Origin: Chitinophagaceae bacterium
Lineage (GTDB): Bacteria > Bacteroidota > Bacteroidia > Chitinophagales > UBA10324
DNA: 64,000 nt
Direction: 5' to 3'
NCBI GenBank assembly: GCA_947469485.1
Contig: CANIPU010000001.1
Location: forward strand, 62,001 to 126,000
The notes beneath the pieces are model-generated. The model saw nothing but the letters and a program-made list of their open reading frames with translations, was not told where the DNA came from and did not search any database. The position numbers and the translations under genes were made by a program. This document shows, one piece after another, positions 54,081 to 63,630 of the stretch; within the stretch, counting starts at the first letter, position 1; every line of letters begins with the position of its first letter.

Positions 54081-54620
54081 TTAAGATGCCATTTTATTTG
54101 ATGAAGAGTTTTCCTGCTTTAATCTCTTTGCAGCATTTTCTTCTTCCTCCAAAACAACTTTCCTGGAAGCTATAATGCTTCTTTCATCAATACCAATTAT
54201 TTTAAATTCCAACTCCTTACCAAGAAATATGCTGTAGGAATTAAATTCATAAACATCAACTTCTGATTTAGGTAAAAACACTTCAATACCTAAAACATCC
54301 AGCAATAGGCCTCCTGCATTCATCGTAAGAACCTTTCCTTTCATGATAACTTTTGAAACAAAGGCTTCTTTTATAACTTCCAAATTATCGTTCTCAAGGA
54401 ATTTTACATTAATGGCTTCAAAAACTCCTGGTTTGCGGGTTGAAGGAATGGCTTCAAAACTTACCAGATCATTTTTATGGGCAACCTTATAAATATCCCC
54501 CATTTTACTTTGATGCAGAAACACATCACCCAATTCAGGATGGCTTATTCCACCAAATCCTTTGTTCTTATTGTAAAAAATTACTCGTCCGGTGTAAGTT
54601 TCGTTAGATTCAGTTTTCAT
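54081..54620 (-). CDS. cold-shock-domain and S1-domain fusion protein
   Basis: 179 aa. Residues 8-75 form a cold-shock domain (GRVIFYNKNKGFGGI as RNP1-like, DVFLHQS as RNP2-like). Residues about 90-160 form an S1-type OB domain (MKGKVLTMNAGGLLLDVLGIEVFLPKSEV ... GKELEFKIIGIDERSIIASRK). The tail is charged. Both folds bind single-stranded nucleic acid, so this is probably an RNA-binding regulator in the cytoplasm. The combination is unusual for such a small protein. Confidence 0.8.
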   Translation of the reverse strand: MKTESNETYTGRVIFYNKNKGFGGISHPELGDVFLHQSKMGDIYKVAHKNDLVSFEAIPSTRKPGVFEAINVKFLENDNLEVIKEAFVSKVIMKGKVLTMNAGGLLLDVLGIEVFLPKSEVDVYEFNSYSIFLGKELEFKIIGIDERSIIASRKVVLEEEENAAKRLKQENSSSNKMAS

Positions 54621-54740
54621 GTTAGAACATCATTTATTACTAAGAACACAATTATAATAGAATAGTTTACCCAACATAAATTTATTCACCTCGGCAGCGC
54701 CTATTTTCGCACTTTAAGTAACAAACAAGTAATAAAAAAA

Positions 54741-56633
54741 ATGAATATCCTGAGTGTTGAAAATGTTACCAAGTCTTTTGCGGATAGAGTGTTGTTTGAA
54801 AAAGTGAGTTTCGGAGTTAATTGGGGAGATAAAGTTGCATTAGTTGCAAGAAACGGAACCGGAAAATCCTCATTGCTAAAAATAATTTCTGGTGATGATG
54901 TAGCTGACGATGGCAAGATTTCCCGAAACAAAGATGTTCGGTTCGGTTTTTTAGAACAAGATTTAAAATTCAATGAAAACCTGACAGTACTCGACAATAT
55001 TTTTCTTTCTGCCTCTCTTGAAGTTTTGGCTATTAAAGAATATGAAAGAATTAATGAATTATATGAAACCAATCATGCAATTGAGCATTACGATGCTTTG
55101 CAAACAGCAATTGCCAGAATTGAAGAATTAAAAGCATGGGATTATGAATCAAGAGTAAAACAGGTTTTAGGCAAATTAGGAATAAATCATTTTGACCAGA
55201 AAATAAAAACCCTTTCAGGAGGGCAAAAAAGAAGAGTTGCATTGGCTAGAGTGTTAATTGAAGATCCTCAGTTTCTAATCCTAGATGAACCAACCAACCA
55301 TTTAGATATTGCCATGATTGAATGGCTGGAAAGTTATTTGTCAAGACAAAATATAACCTTGTTATTAGTTACACACGACAGGTACTTTCTGGAAAATATT
55401 TGCGATACAATTATTGAATTAGATAACGGAAGAATTTACAGGTATGAAGGCAATTATGAAAAATTTTTAGAACAGAAAGCCAACCGAACTTTTAACGAAG
55501 AAAGTGAACATGAAAAATTAAAGAACCGCTATCGCAAAGAATTAGAATGGGTTCGAAAACAACCTAAAGCAAGAACAACAAAATCGAAATCAAGAGTTGA
55601 AAATTTTGATGCCATTGAAGAAAAAGTAAAAAGCAGAAAAAAAGAAGAAGCACTTCGATTAGAAATAAAAATGAATCGGATAGGCGGAAAAGTGCTGGAG
55701 CTAAAAAAAGTTTACAAAAAATATGGCGAGCAGGTTTTATTAAAAGGATTTGACTACACTTTTAAAAAGGGCGAACGAATAGGCATCGTTGGAAAAAACG
55801 GAACCGGCAAATCAACTTTCCTAAATTTAATAACTGACAAAGACAAAGCAGATTCTGGAAAAATCAATGTTGGTGAAACTATTGTTTATGGTTACTTTAA
55901 TCAAGAGGGAATCAAATTAGACAATGATAAACGGGTAATTGAAGTTGTAAAAGATATAGCTGAATTTATTCCGCTTGCTGATGGAAGCAAAGTTATGGCT
56001 TCTCAGTTTTTACAAATGTTTGGATTTCCTATTAGTCAGCATTTCACCTTTGTTTCCAGTTTAAGCGGTGGTGAAAAAAGAAGACTTCACTTATTAACCA
56101 TTCTTGTAAAAAATCCGAATTTTTTGGTTTTAGATGAACCTACAAACGATCTGGATTTAATAACACTGCAGGCACTTGAAGAATTTTTAGAGAATTACAC
56201 AGGCTGTTTAATTATAGTAACTCACGATCGGTACTTTATGGATAAGTTAGTTGATCAGTTATTTATTTTCCATGGTGCAGGTGATATTCAGGTATTTCCC
56301 GGAAATTATACTGAATACAGGTTGTCAGAAGACAAAAAAGAATTTGAAAAAGAAATTATTGAAAACAAACTAATAGAAGAAACCAAAACAGTTTCAGATA
56401 AAAACAAAATTAAACTGACCTATAAAGAGCGACTGGAATTAGAAAACCTGAACAAAGACATTGAAAAACTCGAGTCAGAAAAAACCAAGCTAACTGAGCT
56501 GCTTCAAAATGCAAGCAGTAATCATGAAGAATTAATGAAAAGCGGAATTCGTTTAACTACTGTGGTAGATCTTCTTGATCAAAAAGGAAATCGTTGGTTA
56601 GAACTTTCAGAAAAAGAACAGCAATCTGTATAA
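54741..56633 (+). CDS. ABC-F family ATPase (Uup type)
   Basis: 630 aa, two ABC domains in one chain and no membrane part. Walker A: ARNGTGKSS and GKNGTGKST; signature LSGGQKRR and LSGGEKRR; Walker B LILDEPTNHLD and LVLDEPTNDLD. An interdomain linker (240-310) and a C-terminal coiled coil (about 545-620) fit Uup, which acts on the ribosome or branched DNA. The first Walker A starts ARNG instead of GRNG. It is not necessarily an antibiotic-resistance protein. Confidence 0.93.
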   Translation: MNILSVENVTKSFADRVLFEKVSFGVNWGDKVALVARNGTGKSSLLKIISGDDVADDGKISRNKDVRFGFLEQDLKFNENLTVLDNIFLSASLEVLAIKEYERINELYETNHAIEHYDALQTAIARIEELKAWDYESRVKQVLGKLGINHFDQKIKTLSGGQKRRVALARVLIEDPQFLILDEPTNHLDIAMIEWLESYLSRQNITLLLVTHDRYFLENICDTIIELDNGRIYRYEGNYEKFLEQKANRTFNEESEHEKLKNRYRKELEWVRKQPKARTTKSKSRVENFDAIEEKVKSRKKEEALRLEIKMNRIGGKVLELKKVYKKYGEQVLLKGFDYTFKKGERIGIVGKNGTGKSTFLNLITDKDKADSGKINVGETIVYGYFNQEGIKLDNDKRVIEVVKDIAEFIPLADGSKVMASQFLQMFGFPISQHFTFVSSLSGGEKRRLHLLTILVKNPNFLVLDEPTNDLDLITLQALEEFLENYTGCLIIVTHDRYFMDKLVDQLFIFHGAGDIQVFPGNYTEYRLSEDKKEFEKEIIENKLIEETKTVSDKNKIKLTYKERLELENLNKDIEKLESEKTKLTELLQNASSNHEELMKSGIRLTTVVDLLDQKGNRWLELSEKEQQSV

Positions 56634-56638
56634 AATCA

Positions 56639-56668
56639 AAAAAGCCTTGTATTTAAATACAAGGCTTT
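56639..56668. terminator. bidirectional terminator
   Basis: Perfect 15-bp inverted repeat without a spacer (56639-56653 with 56654-56668; the inner bases form the loop), with flanking A and T runs. It separates the convergent ABC-F and T9SS-protein genes. Confidence 0.8.
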
Positions 56669-56690
56669 TAGTTGAAATATTTTTTATAAA

Positions 56691-57458
56691 TTACTTTCTA
56701 TCAATAATCAATCTGCGCGTTAAAACACCACTTCCATTACTAATGCTATAGAAGTATACTCCTTCTAATAAATCAGATCCGTCAAAATCAACTGTATTTA
56801 TTCCAACTTTGCCAAGTATTGCCTTTTGATACAATACATTGCCTACCAAATCATAAACTTTAAAAGTAACCTGAGATGGTGAAGGTAGATTAAATGCAAT
56901 GTTTGTTTTTGAAGAGAAGGGATTTGGAAAATTCTGAGCCAAATCAAATTTACTTTTATTGACATTCGGTACAGCATTATTCAAATCAACTACAATTTTA
57001 TAGAAACCAATTGTATATGATTGAATAATTGTTTGAGTTGAACCTTGAAAATGTGCACTAGCTGTAACATCTACTCCTAAGTTGTAGGTGCCGTTACTAC
57101 CAATTGAAGGTGTACCTGTAATATTGATACATCCAACGCTTCCGCCCGGAAATACTCCACTGGCTGGGTTTGGTACATATGTAAACGGAGAAATATTTGG
57201 AATAGCACTTAATCCTGTAACATTATCAATTGTAATACTATCAATCACTACCGGAAAACCAAGATATGTTGTATCAAGTGGTGCTTTAAATTGAATAGTT
57301 GCATCATAAGCCAAACCCTCTAATGCATGCGGTAAATTTGTTGCACTATCAGGGGAGATTCCAGCTCCGCCTCCGCTTGGCCAGGTGGGTGTACATTGAC
57401 TCCAGCTTTTAAATCCTATTGATAATATTAATACAAATGCGAGTAAAGTTTGCTTCAT
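56691..57458 (-). CDS. T9SS-exported protein, short paralogue
   Basis: 255 aa. Signal peptide (to WSQ, about 21). Residues 30-165 form a beta-rich domain with LPHALEGLAYDATIQFKAPLDTTYLGFPVVIDSITI and GGSVGCINITGTPSIGSNGTYNLGVDV. The last 80 residues are the T9SS sorting domain (FDLAQNFPNPFSSKTNIAFNL ... GVYFYSISNG). Its central domain is shared with the next gene, so the two are paralogues. Function unknown; secreted or attached to the outer surface. Confidence 0.8.
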   Translation of the reverse strand: MKQTLLAFVLILSIGFKSWSQCTPTWPSGGGAGISPDSATNLPHALEGLAYDATIQFKAPLDTTYLGFPVVIDSITIDNVTGLSAIPNISPFTYVPNPASGVFPGGSVGCINITGTPSIGSNGTYNLGVDVTASAHFQGSTQTIIQSYTIGFYKIVVDLNNAVPNVNKSKFDLAQNFPNPFSSKTNIAFNLPSPSQVTFKVYDLVGNVLYQKAILGKVGINTVDFDGSDLLEGVYFYSISNGSGVLTRRLIIDRK

Positions 57459-57557
57459 CTATTTCTTTATTTAAAGTCGAAAAGTAATTACAATTATTTA
57501 ATTCAAAAAATTCACTCTCCAAAAATAACTAAAAGTGCATGAAAAACAATACACTGG

Positions 57558-59345
57558 CTATTTTTGGACAATAAATTTTCGATTTATCAAGCTATTATCC
57601 GATTGAATTTTTAACAAATAAACTCCGTTTTCAAGCCCCTCGGTCCTTACATTAAAACTCTTTTTTGAACCATTATTAATTAGTTCAATTGATTCAGACA
57701 AAATAATTTTTCCGGAAAGGTCAGTAATCGTAATTATTGAATTTTCTGAATTCCATCCAAATAAATCAACCTGTAATAAATTTTTTACAGGAACTGGAAA
57801 TATATTAATTCCAATATTCTCCATCAGGTTTGATAAAGAATTATAATTGAGAAATAATGTATCAGAACTTGATGTGCATCCGAAATTATTAGTCGCAACT
57901 ACATAATAATTACCGGATTGGTTTTTTATATAAACCGGATTGGTAGCACCGGAAATTGCACTTCCATTTAAATACCATTGCAAACTATACTGGGTAAGAA
58001 AACAATGAAGGGTATCACCAGAAATTTGAAAAGTAACATTCGGAAAGTTGCCTAGTTCAGTAATATGAATTGAATCAGAGGTTGTTGCGCAACCATCCTG
58101 ACTTACAACCGATACAGAAAAATTTCCGGTTGAACTAACTGTAAGTTGGTCATTTGTAGCATTGGTTATTGCCAAACCACTTTGATACCATTGAACTGAA
58201 TAGGCATTAGGGTTCGAAATAGAAAGTATTATACTATCTCCATAACACATTGTGTCATTGGGTGAGTAAGCAATAATTGGCTTATCTGGTGAAGGATAAA
58301 TATGAATTGTAGAAGTGTCATTAAATGAAGCAATAACCGAATTAGCAATTGTTAAAGATCCGCTGGTGCCTCCTGCCCCGCTGAACGGAAAAACTCCGGT
58401 AGCGTTTCCATTAAAAGAAAAGGTTCCAAGATTATCGTTTTGTGATATAACATCAATATCAGTAATCGATATTGAAAACGGAGGATTATTTAAAGCAACA
58501 TTTAATCCACTCCAGCTTCCAGAAGATTGATCAGTTAATTCAGAAGATGTATAAAGAGTATTGCCCCCGGCGTCTGTAATACTAAATACCAAATCAGGGT
58601 CACCGGTGCATCCGACAAAAGGCAGACTAGGTTCTTCTACATCGCCACACCAATTATCATTTACAGAGTTTACGGTTACATTGGTTAAAACAAATCCAAG
58701 AATTTCCGTTTGCAAAGTAACCTGATAATCACCCGGAGAAGTGTAGTTCTGATTTTCATTCAATTGAGTACCGGTATTCCCGTTTCCAAAATCCCAATTA
58801 TAGATGACAGGATTTGTAGGATTAGTTATTAATGCAGTGAAGTCAATTGAAGCTGAATCGCAACCACCTAGAGGATTATAAGTGAATCCGCTATTCCCAC
58901 CAGATGCTGGAAGAATTGTTAGTCCGATATTAATTGTTGAATATTGATCGCCAACAACCTGAAGGTTTGCAACAACATCAACTGCGATTGTAAATGTTCC
59001 GGTTTGCAATGGAGTTCCGCAAACTTTCACACAACCATAAATACTAACTTGTGGATCGTACTGACATCCATTTCCGGAATTATTACATTGCCAATCAAGG
59101 CCAAACGGAAGATTATTCACTGCCAAGATTTTAAAGTAGTTAACTGTCAATCCGCTTGTATCAGTAAACATTACGAAAGTAACATCTTCATCAAAAGGTT
59201 GCCCCTGTGTTCCATCTGGTAAAGGATTAGGGTAAATGCCCGGAGTAGTCAGGGTGTTATTAATATTACAACCTGGACACTGAGCAAAATTATTATTTGT
59301 AAAAAACAGGCTTATAGCTAAAACAAAAAGTAAAAACTGTTTCAT
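57558..59345 (-). CDS. T9SS-exported protein, long paralogue with PKD domain
   Basis: 595 aa. Signal peptide ending FAQ (about 22). N-terminal 120 residues match the neighbour's domain (GQPFDEDVTFVMFTDTSG ... GCVKVCGTPLQTGTFTIAVDV). Then a PKD domain (NWDFGNGNTGTQLNENQNYTSPGDYQVTL), a beta-sandwich region, two Ig-like motifs (QWYQSG and QWYLNGSAIS) and the T9SS domain (NIFPVPVKNLLQVDL). Surface-exposed, function unknown. Confidence 0.83.
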   Translation of the reverse strand: MKQFLLFVLAISLFFTNNNFAQCPGCNINNTLTTPGIYPNPLPDGTQGQPFDEDVTFVMFTDTSGLTVNYFKILAVNNLPFGLDWQCNNSGNGCQYDPQVSIYGCVKVCGTPLQTGTFTIAVDVVANLQVVGDQYSTINIGLTILPASGGNSGFTYNPLGGCDSASIDFTALITNPTNPVIYNWDFGNGNTGTQLNENQNYTSPGDYQVTLQTEILGFVLTNVTVNSVNDNWCGDVEEPSLPFVGCTGDPDLVFSITDAGGNTLYTSSELTDQSSGSWSGLNVALNNPPFSISITDIDVISQNDNLGTFSFNGNATGVFPFSGAGGTSGSLTIANSVIASFNDTSTIHIYPSPDKPIIAYSPNDTMCYGDSIILSISNPNAYSVQWYQSGLAITNATNDQLTVSSTGNFSVSVVSQDGCATTSDSIHITELGNFPNVTFQISGDTLHCFLTQYSLQWYLNGSAISGATNPVYIKNQSGNYYVVATNNFGCTSSSDTLFLNYNSLSNLMENIGINIFPVPVKNLLQVDLFGWNSENSIITITDLSGKIILSESIELINNGSKKSFNVRTEGLENGVYLLKIQSDNSLINRKFIVQK

Positions 59346-59452
59346 TCAATTTAAGATTTTTCGAAAAGTAAATAATGTTTTTGAAATTAAAATGATTTGA
59401 CTTGTTTTAAAATTCACAACCATTTAAATTTAATAAAACTGAATTCGTAGTT

Positions 59453-59460
59453 TAGATTTG
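59453..59460 (+). promoter_or_regulatory. -7 element of alkB promoter
   Basis: TAGATTTG, exact TAnnTTTG, 19 nt before the ATG; no TTG at the expected upstream position. Confidence 0.4.
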
Positions 59461-59479
59461 AATCAGCTTTAATTTAAAA

Positions 59480-60496
59480 ATGAAATATTTTTCTGCACTA
59501 AAATATTTGTTAAGCTTATCTCCTGTTCCATTAGTAATAATTGGAAATTTATCTGGCGGGGTATTTACTTTGATGAACGCATTTTATGGTTTAGTTATAA
59601 TGATTTTTTCAGAAAATCTGTTGCCTGAAAACAAAAAAGAAAATAATTCATCCCGGTTGATTTCCAATATACTTTTAATTCTACACCCCATAACATTAAC
59701 AGCATGCATCATAAGTTTAATTTATGGAATTAATTCCGGAATAATTTCAGGTGGGTGGATTATTACAGCAGCAATTTCAACCGGTCTTAATAGCGGTATG
59801 GCCGGAATAACAACTGCTCACGAATTAATTCATCGCAAAGAACGAATATTAAGAACACTGGGAATTTGGAATTTATTACTTGTAAACTATGGCCATTTTT
59901 ATATTGAACACATTAAGTGTCATCACAAATTAGTGGGAACTAAAAAAGATCCTGCGACTGCTCGGTATGGAGAATCTTTGTATCAATTTTTTTTAAGAAC
60001 AGTTCCTCAACAGTTTTTAAGTTCAATTAAAATTGAAGTCAATCGTTTGAAAAAAGAAAATAAGCCTGCCTATTTCATAGAAAATTTTGTGGTTTCAATC
60101 ACCTTAATCGAAATAGCTATTTTTATTTCATTGATATATTATTTTGGAACAATAATTTTTCTCGCATATGCTTTACAGAGCATAACAGCAATATTTCTGC
60201 TGGAATACACTAATTATATAGAACATTACGGCTTAGAAAGAAATGAAGAGGACAGGGTAAATGCTACTCATAGCTGGCAATCAGATTTTATTTTAAGTCG
60301 GTTTACATTAATAGAATTATCAAGACATGCAGATCATCATTATTATGCTTCAAAACCATTTTACACCTTAAAATCACATACTAAAAGTCCGGTTTTGCCG
60401 AGCGGGTATTTCGGTTCTTTTTATACAGCTTTGATACCATCGTTGTGGTTTAAAAAAATAAATCCGATTATTGACCGACTGAAAACATCTTCATAA
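59480..60496 (+). CDS. alkB: AlkB-type alkane/fatty-acid membrane hydroxylase
   Basis: 338 aa integral membrane diiron enzyme. The histidine boxes are complete: HELIH (114-118), EHIKCHH (143-149) with the DPATAR segment after it, NYIEHYGLERN, and LSRHADHHYY. AlkB hydroxylates the terminal carbon of alkanes with electrons from rubredoxin. It has about six TM helices. No rubredoxin, alkane regulator or alcohol dehydrogenase is within the window, so the true substrate could also be a lipid. Confidence 0.82.
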   Translation: MKYFSALKYLLSLSPVPLVIIGNLSGGVFTLMNAFYGLVIMIFSENLLPENKKENNSSRLISNILLILHPITLTACIISLIYGINSGIISGGWIITAAISTGLNSGMAGITTAHELIHRKERILRTLGIWNLLLVNYGHFYIEHIKCHHKLVGTKKDPATARYGESLYQFFLRTVPQQFLSSIKIEVNRLKKENKPAYFIENFVVSITLIEIAIFISLIYYFGTIIFLAYALQSITAIFLLEYTNYIEHYGLERNEEDRVNATHSWQSDFILSRFTLIELSRHADHHYYASKPFYTLKSHTKSPVLPSGYFGSFYTALIPSLWFKKINPIIDRLKTSS

Positions 60497-60563
60497 TTAA
60501 TTCTATTTCATTCTTATTATTGAAGCCAACCATTTATTTAATTTTTACCAAACTAATTTAAAC

Positions 60564-61328
60564 ATGAAAAAAATTATTGCAACTGCATTGATTCTTTTTT
60601 CTTTCCAATTTTTAATTGCACAATCTTCAGATGCTCCGCTACTCGTAAAACAAGGCAAAGATTTTCTTTCGCAAATGAAAGAAGAAGAGGCTCTAGAAAA
60701 ATTCAAGGCAGCGTTAAAAAGCGACCCAAATAATTATGAAGCGGCATGGAATGCAAGTATTATGTGTTCAAGAATAGGTAACAGACAAACTGATGACACA
60801 AAAAAGAAAGAGTATTTTGTAATAGCAAAACAATATGCAGTTAAAGCTTTAAAACTTAATCCGAACGATGCGGAATCTAATTATTCTATGGCTGTTGCCA
60901 TGGGTAGAATGGCATTAATAAGCGGTGCAAAGGATAAGGTAGCTGCAAGTCGCGATATAAAAAACTATGCTGATCTTGCAGTTAAACTTAACCCGAATCA
61001 TGCTGGTGCATGGCATGTTTTAGGTAAATGGAATTTTGAAGTGGCTAATTTAAATTTTGCGGAACGAGCAGTTGCTAATTCATTATTTGGTGGAATACCG
61101 GATGGCGACATTAATAAATCAATTGATTGTTATAACAAAGCCATAAATTTAGATCAGAATGATATTTTATTTTATCTTGATTTAGCGAATGCATATCATA
61201 ATATTGAATCAGATGCAAAAGCTATTGATACATTGAAAAAAGGTATTGCGTTAAAGCCCAGAGTAAAAGATGATTCAAATTATCTTTTACAATGTAAAAA
61301 ACTACTTGAAGAATTACAGGCAAACTAA
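60564..61328 (+). CDS. exported TPR protein
   Basis: 254 aa. Signal peptide to AQ (about 19-20), no lipobox. TPR units: 30-60 (DFLSQMKEEEALEKFKAALKSDPNNYEAAWNAS), 85-115, 130-160, 185-235. Its stop codon overlaps the ATG of the TraB/GumN gene by one base (TAATG), so they are coupled. Related Bacteroidota proteins are common; partner unknown. Confidence 0.8.
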   Translation: MKKIIATALILFSFQFLIAQSSDAPLLVKQGKDFLSQMKEEEALEKFKAALKSDPNNYEAAWNASIMCSRIGNRQTDDTKKKEYFVIAKQYAVKALKLNPNDAESNYSMAVAMGRMALISGAKDKVAASRDIKNYADLAVKLNPNHAGAWHVLGKWNFEVANLNFAERAVANSLFGGIPDGDINKSIDCYNKAINLDQNDILFYLDLANAYHNIESDAKAIDTLKKGIALKPRVKDDSNYLLQCKKLLEELQAN

Positions 61329-62656
61329 TGAAGCCTTACATACTTTTTGCTTTACTTTTTATTTGTGCAAGTTCTTATGCAGAAAAACCTCCAACAAGCG
61401 GTACACTTTTATGGAGAGTATCTGGTAACGGGCTGACTGAAAATTCTTATTTATACGGCACAATGCATACCAGAGACAATCGGGTATTTCGTTTCAGCGA
61501 TTCGGTATTGAATTGTTTTATCCGTTGCAAAGCTTTTGCTATGGAGCTGAAATTAGATGAATTAAACCAAGAAGATGTTATCAATAACATGATGATGGAC
61601 AGCGGAAAATCTATTGAAAACTATCTTACAAAAAACCAATACGATTCATTACAAGTGAAAATTCAATCTGTAACCGGGTTGCCATTAAATTTATTTGAAA
61701 GGTTAAAACCGATATACATCGCTACAATGCTTTCCCAAAGCGAAATGCTTTATGATACAACGAATAAAAATTCAAGTTCGCTTTTTTTAGACGAATATTT
61801 TGAACTGATGGCAAAAAATTCCGGAAAAAAAGTTGCAGCTCTTGAAGCATTACAAACACAGTTGGATGTATTTAATTTTCTATCAATAAAACAACAAATC
61901 GATTTGTTAATGAAGTCAATACGGAAAGAAAGTAATGAACTTCAAATTGACACTTTTGTTAATCATTATATAAATGGAGAATTAGAAGTTTTATTAAAAA
62001 ATGATAACAATGAACTCTGGTCTGCAGAATTTATGAATAAAATTTTGTACCAAAGAAATTTTGGAATGGCTGATAATATTGAATCACTGATAAAAAAACA
62101 AAGTACATTTTCAGCTTTTGGAGCGGCTCATTTAACCGGTGATTCCGGAATTATTTCAATTCTTCGAACAAAGGGTTATATAGTAGAACCTGTAAATGCA
62201 TATTATAATGATTTAAGTAAAGAAGGTTGGCTGTATGTTTATCCAAATAATATTATCTCTGTTTCAATGCCAGGTATTCCTGAATATAAAATTGACTCTT
62301 CTCAAAAATCGAAAATTGCCTATTACCAATGGACATCACATAAAAGTAATAGTTACAAAGTTGCACATTTTGAAAAATCAGCAATAGTGAATAAATCGTT
62401 GCTGGAAGAATTTGTAGGGAATGAATTTAAAACCACTTCTCATCTTGTTCGTGCTAAAAATCAATTTGTCAATCGTAGAAATATTAAAACTTTTTATCTT
62501 AATAAAGAATCTGCGAGTGGATTTGTTTTTTTAATTGAAAATGGAAATGCAAAAATTGTTGCAGTTGTTTTTAATGAACTCAACATTGATATTGATGAGC
62601 TTAATAAATTCATAGCCCTCATCAGATACAAAATTTCATCTGTAATACCTAACTAA
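61328..62656 (+). CDS. TraB/GumN family protein
   Basis: 442 aa. Signal peptide to AE (about 19). The TraB/GumN core spans 25-300: YLYGTMHTRDN (GTxH) near the start and AFGAAHLTGDSGII (GxxH-L-x-G) near the end, the two conserved His regions of the family. The rest (about 320-440) is an extra beta-rich domain. The family includes putative metalloproteases related to the Tiki fold; activity is not proven. One-base overlap with the TPR gene. Confidence 0.85.
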   Translation: MKPYILFALLFICASSYAEKPPTSGTLLWRVSGNGLTENSYLYGTMHTRDNRVFRFSDSVLNCFIRCKAFAMELKLDELNQEDVINNMMMDSGKSIENYLTKNQYDSLQVKIQSVTGLPLNLFERLKPIYIATMLSQSEMLYDTTNKNSSSLFLDEYFELMAKNSGKKVAALEALQTQLDVFNFLSIKQQIDLLMKSIRKESNELQIDTFVNHYINGELEVLLKNDNNELWSAEFMNKILYQRNFGMADNIESLIKKQSTFSAFGAAHLTGDSGIISILRTKGYIVEPVNAYYNDLSKEGWLYVYPNNIISVSMPGIPEYKIDSSQKSKIAYYQWTSHKSNSYKVAHFEKSAIVNKSLLEEFVGNEFKTTSHLVRAKNQFVNRRNIKTFYLNKESASGFVFLIENGNAKIVAVVFNELNIDIDELNKFIALIRYKISSVIPN

Positions 62657-62661
62657 CTTCA

Positions 62662-63630
62662 ATGAAAATCTCAATTGAAGAAGCTTCAAAAATTTTATAC
62701 AAAGGTGGTGTAATTGCAATTCCGACTGAAACAGTATATGGTTTAGCAGCCGACGCCACCAATAAAAAATCAATTGAAAGGATTTATGAAATAAAAAACA
62801 GACCTGCCGATAACCCTCTCATTTGTCATTTCCATTCATTCGATCAGGCGAAACCATTTCTTTCAATTTATCCTAAGTATGTTGAATCACTAGTCAGTCA
62901 ATTAACTCCCGGACCTGTAAGTTTTTTACTTCCGTTAAAAACTCGTTCATCACTTCAGGCGGCAACACGCGGTTCTTCGCATGTTATTATTCGAATTCCA
63001 ATGCATGAGATGTTATTGAAGTTGCTAAAAAAAATCACTTTCCCGTTAGCAGCCCCATCAGCCAACACTTCAGGTAGGTTTAGTGCTACAACAGCAGAAA
63101 TGGTGGAAGCAGATCTTGGTAATAAGATTGATGGTGTTTTAGACGGTGGACCAAGTTCCATAGGGCTTGAATCAACTATTTTAGATTGCAGAAAGTCGGA
63201 TGAAATAAAGATTTTAAGACCCGGAGCTATAGGCAAAGAAGATATCGAATGGTGTCTTAGAAATGAAAATATAAAAGTCATTGATTCATTATCAATTGAA
63301 CAAACCACACCAGGCAGCAAATACAAGCATTATTCTCCCGCTACTCAGGTTTTCCAGATTCAATCAATTAAAGACATACCTCTTATTAAAAATGTTGCCG
63401 TTCTAGGATTTTCTGAGGATTTAAAAACCATATCGCTAGATGAGAATATAAAATTTATTTCTCTAGGTTCACAAAACAATTTACCAGAGGTTGCGTCCTT
63501 ACTTTATCGAAAAATGTTTGAACTGGATGCATTAAAAGTTACAAATGCATATCTTATAAAAAAGGATTTTGGAAATTCTACAATCGGAAAAGCAATTTCA
63601 AATCGATTAGAGCATATGCTATCGAGATGA
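62662..63630 (+). CDS. sua5: L-threonylcarbamoyladenylate synthase (Sua5 type)
   Basis: 322 aa. The YrdC domain (1-200) has KGGVIAIPTETVYGLAADA, RPADNPL and APSANTSGRFS, the ATP and threonine/bicarbonate site. A C-terminal Sua5 domain (about 225-322) begins GSKYKHYSPA. It makes TC-AMP for the t6A37 tRNA modification. Starts 5 bp after the TraB gene. Its 3' end overlaps the convergent SET-domain gene by 12 bp. Confidence 0.93.
   Translation: MKISIEEASKILYKGGVIAIPTETVYGLAADATNKKSIERIYEIKNRPADNPLICHFHSFDQAKPFLSIYPKYVESLVSQLTPGPVSFLLPLKTRSSLQAATRGSSHVIIRIPMHEMLLKLLKKITFPLAAPSANTSGRFSATTAEMVEADLGNKIDGVLDGGPSSIGLESTILDCRKSDEIKILRPGAIGKEDIEWCLRNENIKVIDSLSIEQTTPGSKYKHYSPATQVFQIQSIKDIPLIKNVAVLGFSEDLKTISLDENIKFISLGSQNNLPEVASLLYRKMFELDALKVTNAYLIKKDFGNSTIGKAISNRLEHMLSR

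Noticed and set aside
54741-56633. Antibiotic-resistance ABC-F protein
   Set aside because: The overall layout with a C-terminal coiled coil fits Uup, a housekeeping type, and nothing points to drug resistance.
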